Assembly (NCBI GenBank): GCA_017964325.1
Contig: JAGCSE010000219.1
Coordinates: 1 to 6,512 of the forward strand
Source of the DNA: Victivallales bacterium
GTDB taxonomy: Bacteria; Verrucomicrobiota; Lentisphaeria; Oligosphaerales; Oligosphaeraceae
Direction of reading: 5' to 3'
Length of the DNA: 6,512 bases
Of the stretch, positions 1 to 6,426 are shown piece after piece. The number at the start of each line of letters is the position of its first letter. The first letter of the stretch is position 1. The notes under the pieces are model-generated. The model was not told the origin of the DNA, ran no database searches, and was given only the letters and a program-made list of their open reading frames with translations. The position numbers and the translations under genes are program-made.

Positions 1-1
1 G

Positions 2-616
2 ACGTTTGAGCGGATCATCGGCACTGCTCCTCTGCCGTTCATGTTCTTCTTCTACAGGAACGACTGTTGGAAAGCCTGCCCGACGGATGAGTCACGGCAG
101 GAAGTCCTGTTGAAAACGGCTGAAGCAGGAGCCGCGTGCATCGACGTCATGGGTGATTTGTACAATCCGTCCCCTCGTGAACGCACGTACGATGAAGAGG
201 CAATCAGCAAACAGAAGGAATTGATAGCGAAAATCCATGAACGCGGAGCGGAGGTCGTCATGTCGTCGCACATGAACGAACCGCTGAAGATGCCGGAGGT
301 GTTGGACCAGTTGCAGGAATTTGAACGGCGCGGTGCGGACATCGTTAAAATCGTGACGACGGTGAACACGGAGGAGGAGTTGCAGGAGGCCATCAAGACG
401 ACGATGCTTCTGCATCATGAACTGAAGAAGCCGTTCATCCATTTGGTAAACGGAAAATATTCGCGGTTTCACCGCTTCATGGGGCCCGTGCTGGGCGTGA
501 ACGTCTGCTTTGCCGTCCATCGCTACGATTTGCGTTGGCCGATGACGCAGCCGACTGTTCGCGCCATGCGGACGGTCATCGACAATATGCACTTTCAATT
601 GAGCGATTTTGATTGA
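2..616 (+). CDS. Type I 3-dehydroquinate dehydratase-like protein (5' end outside window)
   Basis: This is the C-terminal 204 residues of a class I aldolase-type (beta/alpha)8 protein; the frame is open from base 2, so the true start is upstream and the ATG at 41 lies inside a beta strand (PLPFMFFFYRND). The family converts 3-dehydroquinate to 3-dehydroshikimate in the cytoplasmic shikimate pathway through a Schiff base on lysine. Counting from the ATG at 41, the catalytic pair is present: H77 in VVMSSHM and K103 in GADIVKIV, 26 residues apart as against 27 in Salmonella AroD (recalled). R145 in GKYSRFHRF matches the substrate arginine, F157 matches the conserved phenylalanine and Q170 the late glutamine. 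Odd points: the TFR..KEGGE segment is replaced by FFYRNDCWK, HDF becomes HMN, and the SAPGQ loop becomes LRWPMTQ with about two extra residues. The fold is clear; activity on dehydroquinate is less certain, and another Schiff-base lyase reaction is possible. The next gene follows 20 bases later. Confidence 0.85.
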   Translation, partial: TFERIIGTAPLPFMFFFYRNDCWKACPTDESRQEVLLKTAEAGAACIDVMGDLYNPSPRERTYDEEAISKQKELIAKIHERGAEVVMSSHMNEPLKMPEVLDQLQEFERRGADIVKIVTTVNTEEELQEAIKTTMLLHHELKKPFIHLVNGKYSRFHRFMGPVLGVNVCFAVHRYDLRWPMTQPTVRAMRTVIDNMHFQLSDFD

Positions 617-626
617 TTGGAGAATC

Positions 627-631
627 GGAGG
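627..631 (+). promoter_or_regulatory. Ribosome binding site for the YcxB-like gene
   Basis: GGAGG stands 5 bases before the ATG at 637. It decides the start in favour of that ATG over an in-frame TTG at 613, which overlaps the stop codon of the preceding gene and has no Shine-Dalgarno sequence. Confidence 0.8.
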
Positions 632-636
632 CTGCC

Positions 637-1176
637 ATGACAACCATTTGCCGATACAAGATGACGCCAAAGGAGTTGCGCTATGCGGTATGTGCGCGGC
701 ACCGCCATGTTTACACATGGCAATGGCGGTTGGCGCATATTGTCATCGGGCTGCTGCTGGTCGTTGGCTGCGGGATTTCCATGGCGCGTGTTGTGGCAAT
801 TGACTATACGGAAATTGCAACTCCGATGTTTTTTACGATGTATGGCTTGTTTTTTGTTCTGGGGGTGATTCTGCTCTTCTACAAGCAAGTTGGCGTGCTT
901 GTCCAATTGATGGCTGCCAGAAAAAATAAATTGTATGAGAAGGATTTTTCTTACGAGACATCGATAAACGGCGTTGCGAGTCCTGCGTTCGGGACGGATG
1001 TCACATTGGCGTGGCGGACGTTTCGGCACAGCGGAGTTGAACCGCATGGCATTATTTTGATATTGCCTGGCGGCGAGTTCCACTGGCTTCCGAAAAGCGG
1101 CTTTGCGGATGAAGCTGCATGGGAGGCCGTCGCTGAAATCGCCCGCAAACGGCTTCCGACGGATGACGGCGATTGA
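637..1176 (+). CDS. Small membrane protein with YcxB-like C-terminal domain
   Basis: A 179-residue protein with two predicted transmembrane helices, about residues 33-50 and 62-82, separated by a short loop; a basic stretch (AARKNK) follows the second helix, so both ends probably face the cytoplasm. The C-terminal part, about residues 103-173, resembles the YcxB-like domain of small bacterial membrane proteins: a beta-rich stretch, a central tryptophan (W126 in TLAWRTF), another strand (GIILILPGG), the motif LPKSGF (151-156) and a final helix. The molecular role of this family is not established, so none is proposed. It starts 20 bases after the dehydroquinase-like gene and is followed after 53 bases by the secreted binding protein, so it may be co-transcribed, but nothing in it points to carbohydrate metabolism. 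The family call rests on motif pattern alone. Confidence 0.75.
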   Translation: MTTICRYKMTPKELRYAVCARHRHVYTWQWRLAHIVIGLLLVVGCGISMARVVAIDYTEIATPMFFTMYGLFFVLGVILLFYKQVGVLVQLMAARKNKLYEKDFSYETSINGVASPAFGTDVTLAWRTFRHSGVEPHGIILILPGGEFHWLPKSGFADEAAWEAVAEIARKRLPTDDGD

Positions 1177-1215
1177 TGGCGGTGCAAAACGCGGAATTAT
1201 TTAAATATCGAAGGT

Positions 1216-1223
1216 AAAGGAGG
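1216..1223 (+). promoter_or_regulatory. Strong ribosome binding site, start of the secreted binding protein
   Basis: AAAGGAGG is a near-perfect Shine-Dalgarno sequence. It abuts an ATG at 1224 but lies 6 bases before a second in-frame ATG at 1230, so 1230 is the more likely start. The short gap upstream is AT-rich and holds an 8-base palindrome, ATTTAAAT (1199-1206), but no convincing promoter. Confidence 0.75.
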
Positions 1224-1229
1224 ATGTGT

Positions 1230-2282
1230 ATGTCAAACTGGTACAGATGGTTGTTGTGTTGCATGGCTCTCTGGGGCGGTGTCGCCAAATCGGTGGACTT
1301 TTTGGATTCGGATTCGATATGGGATTTCACTGGGGAGACTACAGCTGGCGGAAGCGTCCGCTGCGAGATGGTTGACGCTCCTGGAAAGCCTGGCTTGAAG
1401 ACCTTGAAACTGACGTTTCGAAAGAAAGAACACAAGATGAATTGGCTGGATGTCGCCTACAAGCCGCTTCCGACTCTTGATTGGAGTGCAGAAGACTATT
1501 TGGTGATTCCCTATTTTGCTGAAAAACCGAATATTTCATTGTATGTGAAGGTCATGGGCGACAATGCCACGAATCCGAACAAGGCGGTGGTCGAGCATCC
1601 TCTGCCTGCTAAAGGAGAGCAGCCGCCGTCGGCAGGACAGTGGCATTTGCTGAAGATTCCGTTGCCAAAGGATGCGAATATCAAAAAAGGTGTGAATACG
1701 ATCAGCGTCTATTGTCCTATGATGGAGCAGAATTTGCTGCCGTTGAATGAAGACGTCGTGTTCTATGTTGGCCTTGCCAAATACAAGGCGAAGCCGCGCG
1801 TTCCGTGGCCCCCCGTAAAGGAAAAAATCGCCCAAAGGAATATAGTCGTATGGGACAGCCCTGTCACGGATGGTTCCCCATGGATAAAAGTAAAGGACGG
1901 CAACAATCAGAACGACCATGCGGCGGAGTTCAAGGATGGCGCAATTTGCTTTATCTCAACAGCTAATGGCTGGAATGAGTTTGCATGGTCCGATCATTTA
2001 CGACTGTCATTGAAGCCTGAGACGACATATCGTCTTGATTATGATTATGAGGTGACGGCTGATCTGAGCGGTACGAACTGCACGTTCTACAGTCTTGTGC
2101 GCTGCGGCGAACCGATTATCAAGGATGTCGGTTGGCAACAATGGTTGGGCGGCATAGGTCAAAAGGGCCATAGGTCTGTTATTTTCACCACACGTGAGAA
2201 TCCAGATTACAGGGTGATTTTCGGCATACGCGACATGGGCGGCATTTGCATCCGCAATATCCGAATTGTTGAGGTAAGATAA
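1230..2282 (+). CDS. Secreted two-domain beta-sandwich protein, probably carbohydrate binding
   Basis: A 350-residue exported protein. The N-terminus (MSNWYRWLLCCMALWGGVAKS) has a basic residue, a hydrophobic core and a small-residue cleavage site, probably after A19. Residues about 22-183 form a beta-rich domain beginning DFLDSDSIWDF, the usual opening of sugar-binding jelly-roll modules, with regular strands such as NISLYVKVMG and HLLKIPLP. A proline-rich linker (about 184-203, with PRVPWPP) leads to a second domain, about 205-350, with KPETTYRLDYDYEV and a closing strand ICIRNIRIVEV typical of CBM-like sandwiches. Aromatic residues (several W and Y in WNEFAW and WQQWLGG) could make a sugar-binding face. 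No catalytic motif is recognised. It lies 22 bases before the secreted glycosidase, suggesting that it captures or presents the same glycan. The fold class is inferred from sequence pattern; I cannot assign a numbered CBM family. Confidence 0.7.
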   Translation: MSNWYRWLLCCMALWGGVAKSVDFLDSDSIWDFTGETTAGGSVRCEMVDAPGKPGLKTLKLTFRKKEHKMNWLDVAYKPLPTLDWSAEDYLVIPYFAEKPNISLYVKVMGDNATNPNKAVVEHPLPAKGEQPPSAGQWHLLKIPLPKDANIKKGVNTISVYCPMMEQNLLPLNEDVVFYVGLAKYKAKPRVPWPPVKEKIAQRNIVVWDSPVTDGSPWIKVKDGNNQNDHAAEFKDGAICFISTANGWNEFAWSDHLRLSLKPETTYRLDYDYEVTADLSGTNCTFYSLVRCGEPIIKDVGWQQWLGGIGQKGHRSVIFTTRENPDYRVIFGIRDMGGICIRNIRIVEVR

Positions 2283-2290
2283 TCAATACA

Positions 2291-2295
2291 AGGGG
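2291..2295 (+). promoter_or_regulatory. Ribosome binding site for the glycosidase gene
   Basis: AGGGG lies 9 bases before the ATG at 2305. A second purine run (AGGGA, 2299-2303) is too close to that ATG to serve well. The ATG at 2305 is followed at once by a good signal peptide, which supports it as the start. Confidence 0.55.
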
Positions 2296-2304
2296 ATTAG
2301 GGAT

Positions 2305-5300
2305 ATGAATAGACTATGGTTGTCGATGATTGTTTTTTACGGATGCCTGTTTGGGCAGGCCGTTGAAAAGGATGTGTATCTGACAGGCGGCTGGGGGTGC
2401 AATGGCTCTCAGGAAGTGTTGGATCAATATGAAAAGGCGGGATTTACGTTGGCTCCGCATGGATCGCTCCCGTGGCTGAAACGGAAGGATTTCCAAACCA
2501 TCCACGCTGTGTCGGGCCGTCCGCCGGCGGATGTCGCTCGACCTTTCGAAACGGCGGATGGAAAGCTGCTGAATTCCGTCGGTTTGTTCACTCATGTGAA
2601 TTTCAATGCGCCAAGCGTCGAAAAATGGTGGGAAGAATACGTTCCGCGCGTCGCCAAGGAGACGCACAACGCTGATAAGATCGCCTATTGGAAGGTCCAT
2701 AATGAGTTCGGTTTCCACAGCGGTGAGTTGTTCGACTACAGTGAAGGTTCGATTGCCAAATATCGTGTGTGGCTGAAAAATCGTTATGGTGCTATTGAAA
2801 AATTGAACGACGGTTGGGGAACGACTTGGGCCTCTTTCGATGTCGTCGAACCGCCGCGGAAGGATTTGGCGAAAAATCTCCCTAACTGGTTGGAATGGCG
2901 TCGTTTTACGGCATGGAATTTCGCGCGGTATTTCCGCGAGACGGGAGATATGCTGCGCAAAATCCTCCCGAATGCGAAGGTTTCCGATAATTTCTACATC
3001 ACGCCTGGTCTTGACGGATGGGATTTGTTCGAACTGGCGAAGCAGACGGATTACATGGCGATGGACATCTATGCCATTGGCCGTTGGGACAATCTGATGA
3101 ACAACATGGATGTCGCGCGTTCCGCCGCATACGCGTGGAAGAAGGAATTCCTCATGATGGAATACCATGCCGGTCCGAATAACTGGATTACGAAAGTCTA
3201 TGACTGGCAATTATATACGGAAGCGCTTCTGGCGTGGGCGCGTGAGTCTCGCGCATTACAGTGGTATATGTGGAATTCAGGCAAAAGCGGCCGCGAAGAA
3301 GGCATCCACGGCATTCTGGATTTGGCCGGACGTCCGACGGAGCGCATGACGGCAGTCACACGGATTTCATCGTTTGCGCAGCGCTTCGCGCCGTTGCTCA
3401 AGAGGGCGCACGTCATGTCGAAAGTCGCCGTCATTGTCTCGCAGGACAGTCAGTACTACCAGCGCGCCATTGGAAAAGGCGTGTGGGATTACATGAACAT
3501 GAACAACAGGCTTGGCCGCATGCTGGATTTGGCGGGCATTCCGTTCGTATTCATCGATGCGGAGCAGATAACGGAATTGAATCTGGATGAATATCAAGTG
3601 ATTATAGTTGGCGCGGTTCCCGTTGTCTCGAATGCGGCCATGGCGCGTTTGGATGCATTTGCGACGTCTGGCAAGGCTGTCGTCTTCCATCCGCTGGCGG
3701 CGACCATGAATGAATTCGGGCAGAAACGCGTTGGCAAACAATATTTCAAAGAAGAATTGCTCAAGGCAGAGGACGGCAGGCTGTTTGCCTCCTATCCGCT
3801 GACGGAAGGAAAAGGCGATTACATCGTCGAAACCGTTGGCAACGGAAAGAAAGCATATTGCAGTTGGAGCTTGACAGGCATTGATACAAAGGATCGTGAC
3901 GCTTTCCAGAAACTGGCGGACGCTTATGCGGATATGCTGTTGAAGACAACGGGATTGAACCCGTCGATCCATGTCGCATCCGATGGCTTGAGTCCTGCCT
4001 CAATCGATGTCCGTCTGCTTCGCGACAAGAAATTGAATATGTTGTATGTCACGAAAACGGAACGTGTTCCGGCGAGCGTGACGTTGACGTTGAATGATTT
4101 CCATGAGACAACGACGGGATGGTTCTATGCTCCCGATACGGCGGCTGTCAAGAAAATCGACGGCGTTTTGGCGGATGGCAAGCTGCAATTCAAGCTGGAT
4201 TTGGCGGACAACGCGGGCAACGGCGGCATTCTGCTGTTCGGCGAATGGCAGCCGATCGTCGATATCGCCTCCGCTTCCGGACAGGATACGTTCCGGCCGG
4301 GCGAAGAGACGGAACTGCTTGTCGGCGTGGTGAATATGGCGCCGATGACGGTTTCGGGCAACGTCAGTCTTAAGCTTCCCAACGGTTGGAAGGTGGAACC
4401 AGTCAATGGAAACGCCCTTGAAAAAATCGGAGCGGGGCAGAGAAAGCAAGTGGCGTTCAAGCTGTCCGTTCCCAAAGACGCGAAATTGGATTTCTTCGCG
4501 TTTGAAAATCCAATTACAGCAGAAATAACTTTCACGGAAGGTGTTGAAGGGACGCTGTCCGCTAGGATGCAACCTTTTGTGAAACCGACGCTGGACATCC
4601 GCGTCGTCTATCGTGACCAGATGCTGAATCCGTGGCAGGAATTGACGCCGCCGATTCTCCGTTGGGGATGGGATTCGGAAGTTCAGACGCCTCCTCCGCC
4701 GCCCATGGCCGTCCGCAGCCACGTCAATGCGAAACTGGAATTGGACGCCCGTGCGGATTTGATCGGCAAGCCGTTGGATTTATCCGTCGTTCATGAGAAT
4801 GGGACAAAAGGGGATGTGTATTTTAAAACGGGACGAGGCGAAAAACCGTTGGAGAATACCATGGAGGTCGTTTTCAATCTTCCGATTCCGGGAAAATATA
4901 TCCTAACGGGAAAAGTCGGCGGCTTTGAAGAAAAAGCGGAATTCGAGGCGGCGGCGGGAGTTGAGACGGCGGCCATGGCGGTTCAACAAATGGCGTTTAT
5001 CAGTTGGCATCCGACGACTGGAACGCCGATAGGGCTTGCGTCGCAAAAGGTTGCCAAAGGAGCTCCCGTGAAGATTGAACTTTCGGAAGAGGCCATGAAA
5101 GGATGCAATCAGTTGCTGAAATGCAATCCAAAGGGCTTTGGAAAGAAAGATGCGATTAAGGAAATTCCATACGTCAGAACTGCTGGAGGAATCATCTTCA
5201 ATGCGGATGCCGATGAAAACGGAGACGGCGCGTACGAATTCCGTGTGCAAAGCGATGTTGACGGAAAGCTGCCGAAAGCCCCTCCGCGTGTCTCATGCGA

Positions 5301-6051
5301 GCAACCGGATGCAGACCACATGGTCGTTTCTGGGGATTCCTACAAAATTTTCTTCAATACGACATTCGGTTGGATTGAGAAGATGCAGCTCAAGACGGCA
5401 GATGGCTGGAACGATTTTCTTGTCGAACGGACAGGCCCCGTGCTGGCGACGATGGACGGAAAGTTCGCAGGCCCCGAAACGAGTTCAGGAGCGACATCGC
5501 TCACCTATACGTTTAATAATGTATCAGGTTATCTGGAATTCCAGCGTCCGCTTGATGACGGCCATGTCTCCATGAAGGAATGCTGGACGTTCGAGCCGAA
5601 TCACATGAAAGTTGATATTCGTATGTATAATAATACGCGCGCGCCTGTGAGATACCGTTCTCTCGTCTATGAGATCGGAGCCAACGACAAGACGGCTCCT
5701 GTCTGGAAGATACTGGACGAAGAAGGAAAGAATGTTGATTTGGGGCGCGTTGACAGCGGACGGATCGGCCAGACAACAAAAGGCCAGACCATGATTTTGG
5801 ATACGGACAAAGGCCCGTCCATGGCGGTGACATTGCGCCGTTGCGCACAGAACATGGCTTGGGCCACCATCAACAATACGGTACAGCATGGGGCCGCCTT
5901 GACAAAAATCGATCTGGTGCGGAGCATGTCGGTCGATCCAGGTGATTTTATTCTTGCGGAATTCGACTGGTGGCCTTCCACGGATAGCCGCCCAGCTGTC
6001 GGAGATCCCCATGTATTTGTCTATGCTGATGAAAGTCGAAACAGAAAATAA
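2305..6051 (+). CDS. Large secreted GH42-like glycoside hydrolase (beta-galactosidase family, clan GH-A)
   Basis: A 1248-residue exported enzyme, far longer than the roughly 650-700 residues usual for GH42. A signal peptide (MNRLWLSMIVFYGCLFGQA) probably ends after A19. Residues about 20-365 form the catalytic barrel: KVHNEFG places the acid/base at E134, LKNRYGAIEKLNDGWGTTW is the hallmark GH42 helix, DYMAMDIYAIG is a conserved strand, and LMMEYHAGPNNW places the nucleophile at E286. Residues about 372-550 match the amidotransferase-like trimerisation domain (SKVAVIVSQDSQYY, YQVIIVGAVPVVS). About 555-645 is a small beta domain closing with GGILLFGEW. An Ig/NEW3-like domain spans about 650-755 (NGWKVEP, IGAGQRKQVAFKLSVP), followed by a beta region with PPPPP (796-800), an acidic DADENGDGAYEF loop (968-979) and a terminal sandwich, about 995-1248. 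The Cys cluster that binds zinc in some GH42 enzymes is absent. It probably releases beta-linked galactose or a related sugar outside the cytoplasm; the exact substrate cannot be read from sequence. Confidence 0.88.
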   Translation: MNRLWLSMIVFYGCLFGQAVEKDVYLTGGWGCNGSQEVLDQYEKAGFTLAPHGSLPWLKRKDFQTIHAVSGRPPADVARPFETADGKLLNSVGLFTHVNFNAPSVEKWWEEYVPRVAKETHNADKIAYWKVHNEFGFHSGELFDYSEGSIAKYRVWLKNRYGAIEKLNDGWGTTWASFDVVEPPRKDLAKNLPNWLEWRRFTAWNFARYFRETGDMLRKILPNAKVSDNFYITPGLDGWDLFELAKQTDYMAMDIYAIGRWDNLMNNMDVARSAAYAWKKEFLMMEYHAGPNNWITKVYDWQLYTEALLAWARESRALQWYMWNSGKSGREEGIHGILDLAGRPTERMTAVTRISSFAQRFAPLLKRAHVMSKVAVIVSQDSQYYQRAIGKGVWDYMNMNNRLGRMLDLAGIPFVFIDAEQITELNLDEYQVIIVGAVPVVSNAAMARLDAFATSGKAVVFHPLAATMNEFGQKRVGKQYFKEELLKAEDGRLFASYPLTEGKGDYIVETVGNGKKAYCSWSLTGIDTKDRDAFQKLADAYADMLLKTTGLNPSIHVASDGLSPASIDVRLLRDKKLNMLYVTKTERVPASVTLTLNDFHETTTGWFYAPDTAAVKKIDGVLADGKLQFKLDLADNAGNGGILLFGEWQPIVDIASASGQDTFRPGEETELLVGVVNMAPMTVSGNVSLKLPNGWKVEPVNGNALEKIGAGQRKQVAFKLSVPKDAKLDFFAFENPITAEITFTEGVEGTLSARMQPFVKPTLDIRVVYRDQMLNPWQELTPPILRWGWDSEVQTPPPPPMAVRSHVNAKLELDARADLIGKPLDLSVVHENGTKGDVYFKTGRGEKPLENTMEVVFNLPIPGKYILTGKVGGFEEKAEFEAAAGVETAAMAVQQMAFISWHPTTGTPIGLASQKVAKGAPVKIELSEEAMKGCNQLLKCNPKGFGKKDAIKEIPYVRTAGGIIFNADADENGDGAYEFRVQSDVDGKLPKAPPRVSCEQPDADHMVVSGDSYKIFFNTTFGWIEKMQLKTADGWNDFLVERTGPVLATMDGKFAGPETSSGATSLTYTFNNVSGYLEFQRPLDDGHVSMKECWTFEPNHMKVDIRMYNNTRAPVRYRSLVYEIGANDKTAPVWKILDEEGKNVDLGRVDSGRIGQTTKGQTMILDTDKGPSMAVTLRRCAQNMAWATINNTVQHGAALTKIDLVRSMSVDPGDFILAEFDWWPSTDSRPAVGDPHVFVYADESRNRK

Positions 6052-6066
6052 TCCCGCATGAGATGT

Positions 6067-6130
6067 CTTGCGCAGGAGCTTATTGAGGCTTTTAATGCTC
6101 CTGTGCAGGGTGGAAAATCGTTTTTTCTTT
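6067..6130 (+). terminator. Probable intrinsic terminator after the glycosidase gene
   Basis: The stem core GCGCAGGAGC (6070-6079) pairs with GCTCCTGTGC (6097-6106) with one G-U pair, and extends outward to 6067 and 6109 for about 13 pairs. The 17-base loop is AT-rich. A T run, TTTTTTCTTT (6121-6130), follows, but 11 bases after the stem, farther than in a textbook terminator. Lying 15 bases after the stop codon on the coding strand, it most likely ends the operon transcript or protects its 3' end. Confidence 0.65.
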
Positions 6131-6139
6131 GAAAAAAAC
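6120..6139. repeat. AT-rich inverted repeat overlapping the T-tract
   Basis: GTTTTTT (6120-6126) and AAAAAAC (6133-6139) are perfect inverted arms around a 6-base loop. The stem is weak because it is nearly all A-T. It may be only the T-tract and its flanking A-tract (6132-6147), or it may add a second pause site. Confidence 0.4.
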
Positions 6140-6160
6140 AAAAAAAATTGGCAACATGAT

Positions 6161-6191
6161 TTGAAAAAGGAAAAAGGCGATGTAATTTAAT
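6161..6191 (+). promoter_or_regulatory. Weak sigma-70-like promoter candidate in A-rich tract
   Basis: TTGAAA (6161-6166) and TTTAAT (6186-6191) resemble -35 and -10 boxes, but the 19-base spacing is long. A transcript from here would start near 6198 and carry a leader of about 290 bases containing all the downstream hairpins. The A-tracts just upstream (6132-6147) could act like an UP element. Confidence 0.25.
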
Positions 6192-6253
6192 AATCCGTCA
6201 CCGCTCAAGGGATGAGCAATCATCTGCAAGAGGAGGCAATCAGAAGAATTCAC

Positions 6254-6307
6254 GGAGTTTCTTGCAAAATAGGAACGAAATGAGTTCTTTCTGCAAGACC
6301 AAATTCC
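6254..6307 (+). repeat. Long imperfect hairpin (candidate RNA element)
   Basis: GGAGTTT (6254-6260) pairs with AAATTCC (6301-6307), CTTGCA (6261-6266) with TGCAAG (6292-6297), and AGGAAC (6271-6276) with GTTCTT (6284-6289). That gives 19 pairs with two G-U pairs, a 3-base bulge (6298-6300), a 4/2 internal loop and a 7-base apical loop (6277-6283). It is the longest stem in the intergenic region and has no T-tract behind it, so it is not a simple terminator. Confidence 0.5.
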
Positions 6308-6355
6308 TGTTTCAGGACATTTCGATGTTGCCTTTCCGTGAAAAAAACACTAGAT

Positions 6356-6370
6356 CGGCTTGCAAAGCCG
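6356..6370. repeat. Perfect 6-base inverted repeat, candidate operator or RNA stem
   Basis: CGGCTT and AAGCCG flank a 3-base centre, GCA. The repeat overlaps a possible -35 box, TTGCAA (6360-6365), which is 16 bases before TAGATT (6382-6387), so it could be a repressor site over a promoter close to the last gene. It could equally be an RNA stem competing with the next hairpin. Confidence 0.35.
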
Positions 6371-6387
6371 TGAAGACGGTGTAGATT
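6360..6387 (+). promoter_or_regulatory. Second weak promoter candidate, proximal to the last gene
   Basis: TTGCAA (6360-6365) and TAGATT (6382-6387) are separated by 16 bases. Matches to the sigma-70 consensus are moderate. Transcription would start near 6394, leaving a leader of about 95 bases that includes the GC-rich stem at 6403-6426. Confidence 0.25.
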
Positions 6388-6402
6388 AAATGGCGTGACA
6401 AG

Positions 6403-6426
6403 GCGGCGCGCGTTTTTCGCGTCCGC
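6403..6426 (+). repeat. GC-rich hairpin with T5 loop upstream of the last gene
   Basis: GCGG (6403-6406) pairs with CCGC (6423-6426) and CGCG (6409-6412) with CGCG (6418-6421) around a TTTTT loop, with a 2/1 internal bulge. Eight G-C pairs make it stable. It lies about 60 bases before the next start codon and has no trailing T-tract. Confidence 0.4.

Noticed and set aside
613..636. Upstream TTG start for the YcxB-like gene
   Set aside because: The ATG at 637 has GGAGG at ideal spacing; the TTG has none and would add eight residues unlike the family.
92..718. 208-codon open frame on the - strand
   Set aside because: Antisense to the dehydroquinase-like gene, which has clear catalytic motifs; the translation has no domain character.
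1224..1229. ATG at 1224 as start of the secreted binding protein
   Set aside because: It directly abuts the Shine-Dalgarno sequence with no spacer; the ATG at 1230 has a 6-base spacer.
2314..3210. 298-codon open frame on the - strand
   Set aside because: It lies wholly antisense to the GH42-like catalytic domain, whose motifs are unmistakable. Its translation is rich in R, H and I without domain character, and no ribosome binding site or promoter is evident.
4000..4722. 240-codon open frame on the - strand
   Set aside because: Shadow of the glycosidase gene, with a low-complexity basic translation and no recognisable motif.
5524..6141. 205-codon open frame on the - strand extending past the glycosidase stop
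   Set aside because: Its first codons run through the A/T tract (MFFSKKKRF...) and the terminator hairpin, and the rest is antisense to the glycosidase. No ribosome binding site precedes it.
6231..6236. AGGAGG sequence in the intergenic region as a ribosome binding site
   Set aside because: No ATG, GTG or TTG lies at usable distance with a continuing frame; it may be chance or part of the RNA structure.
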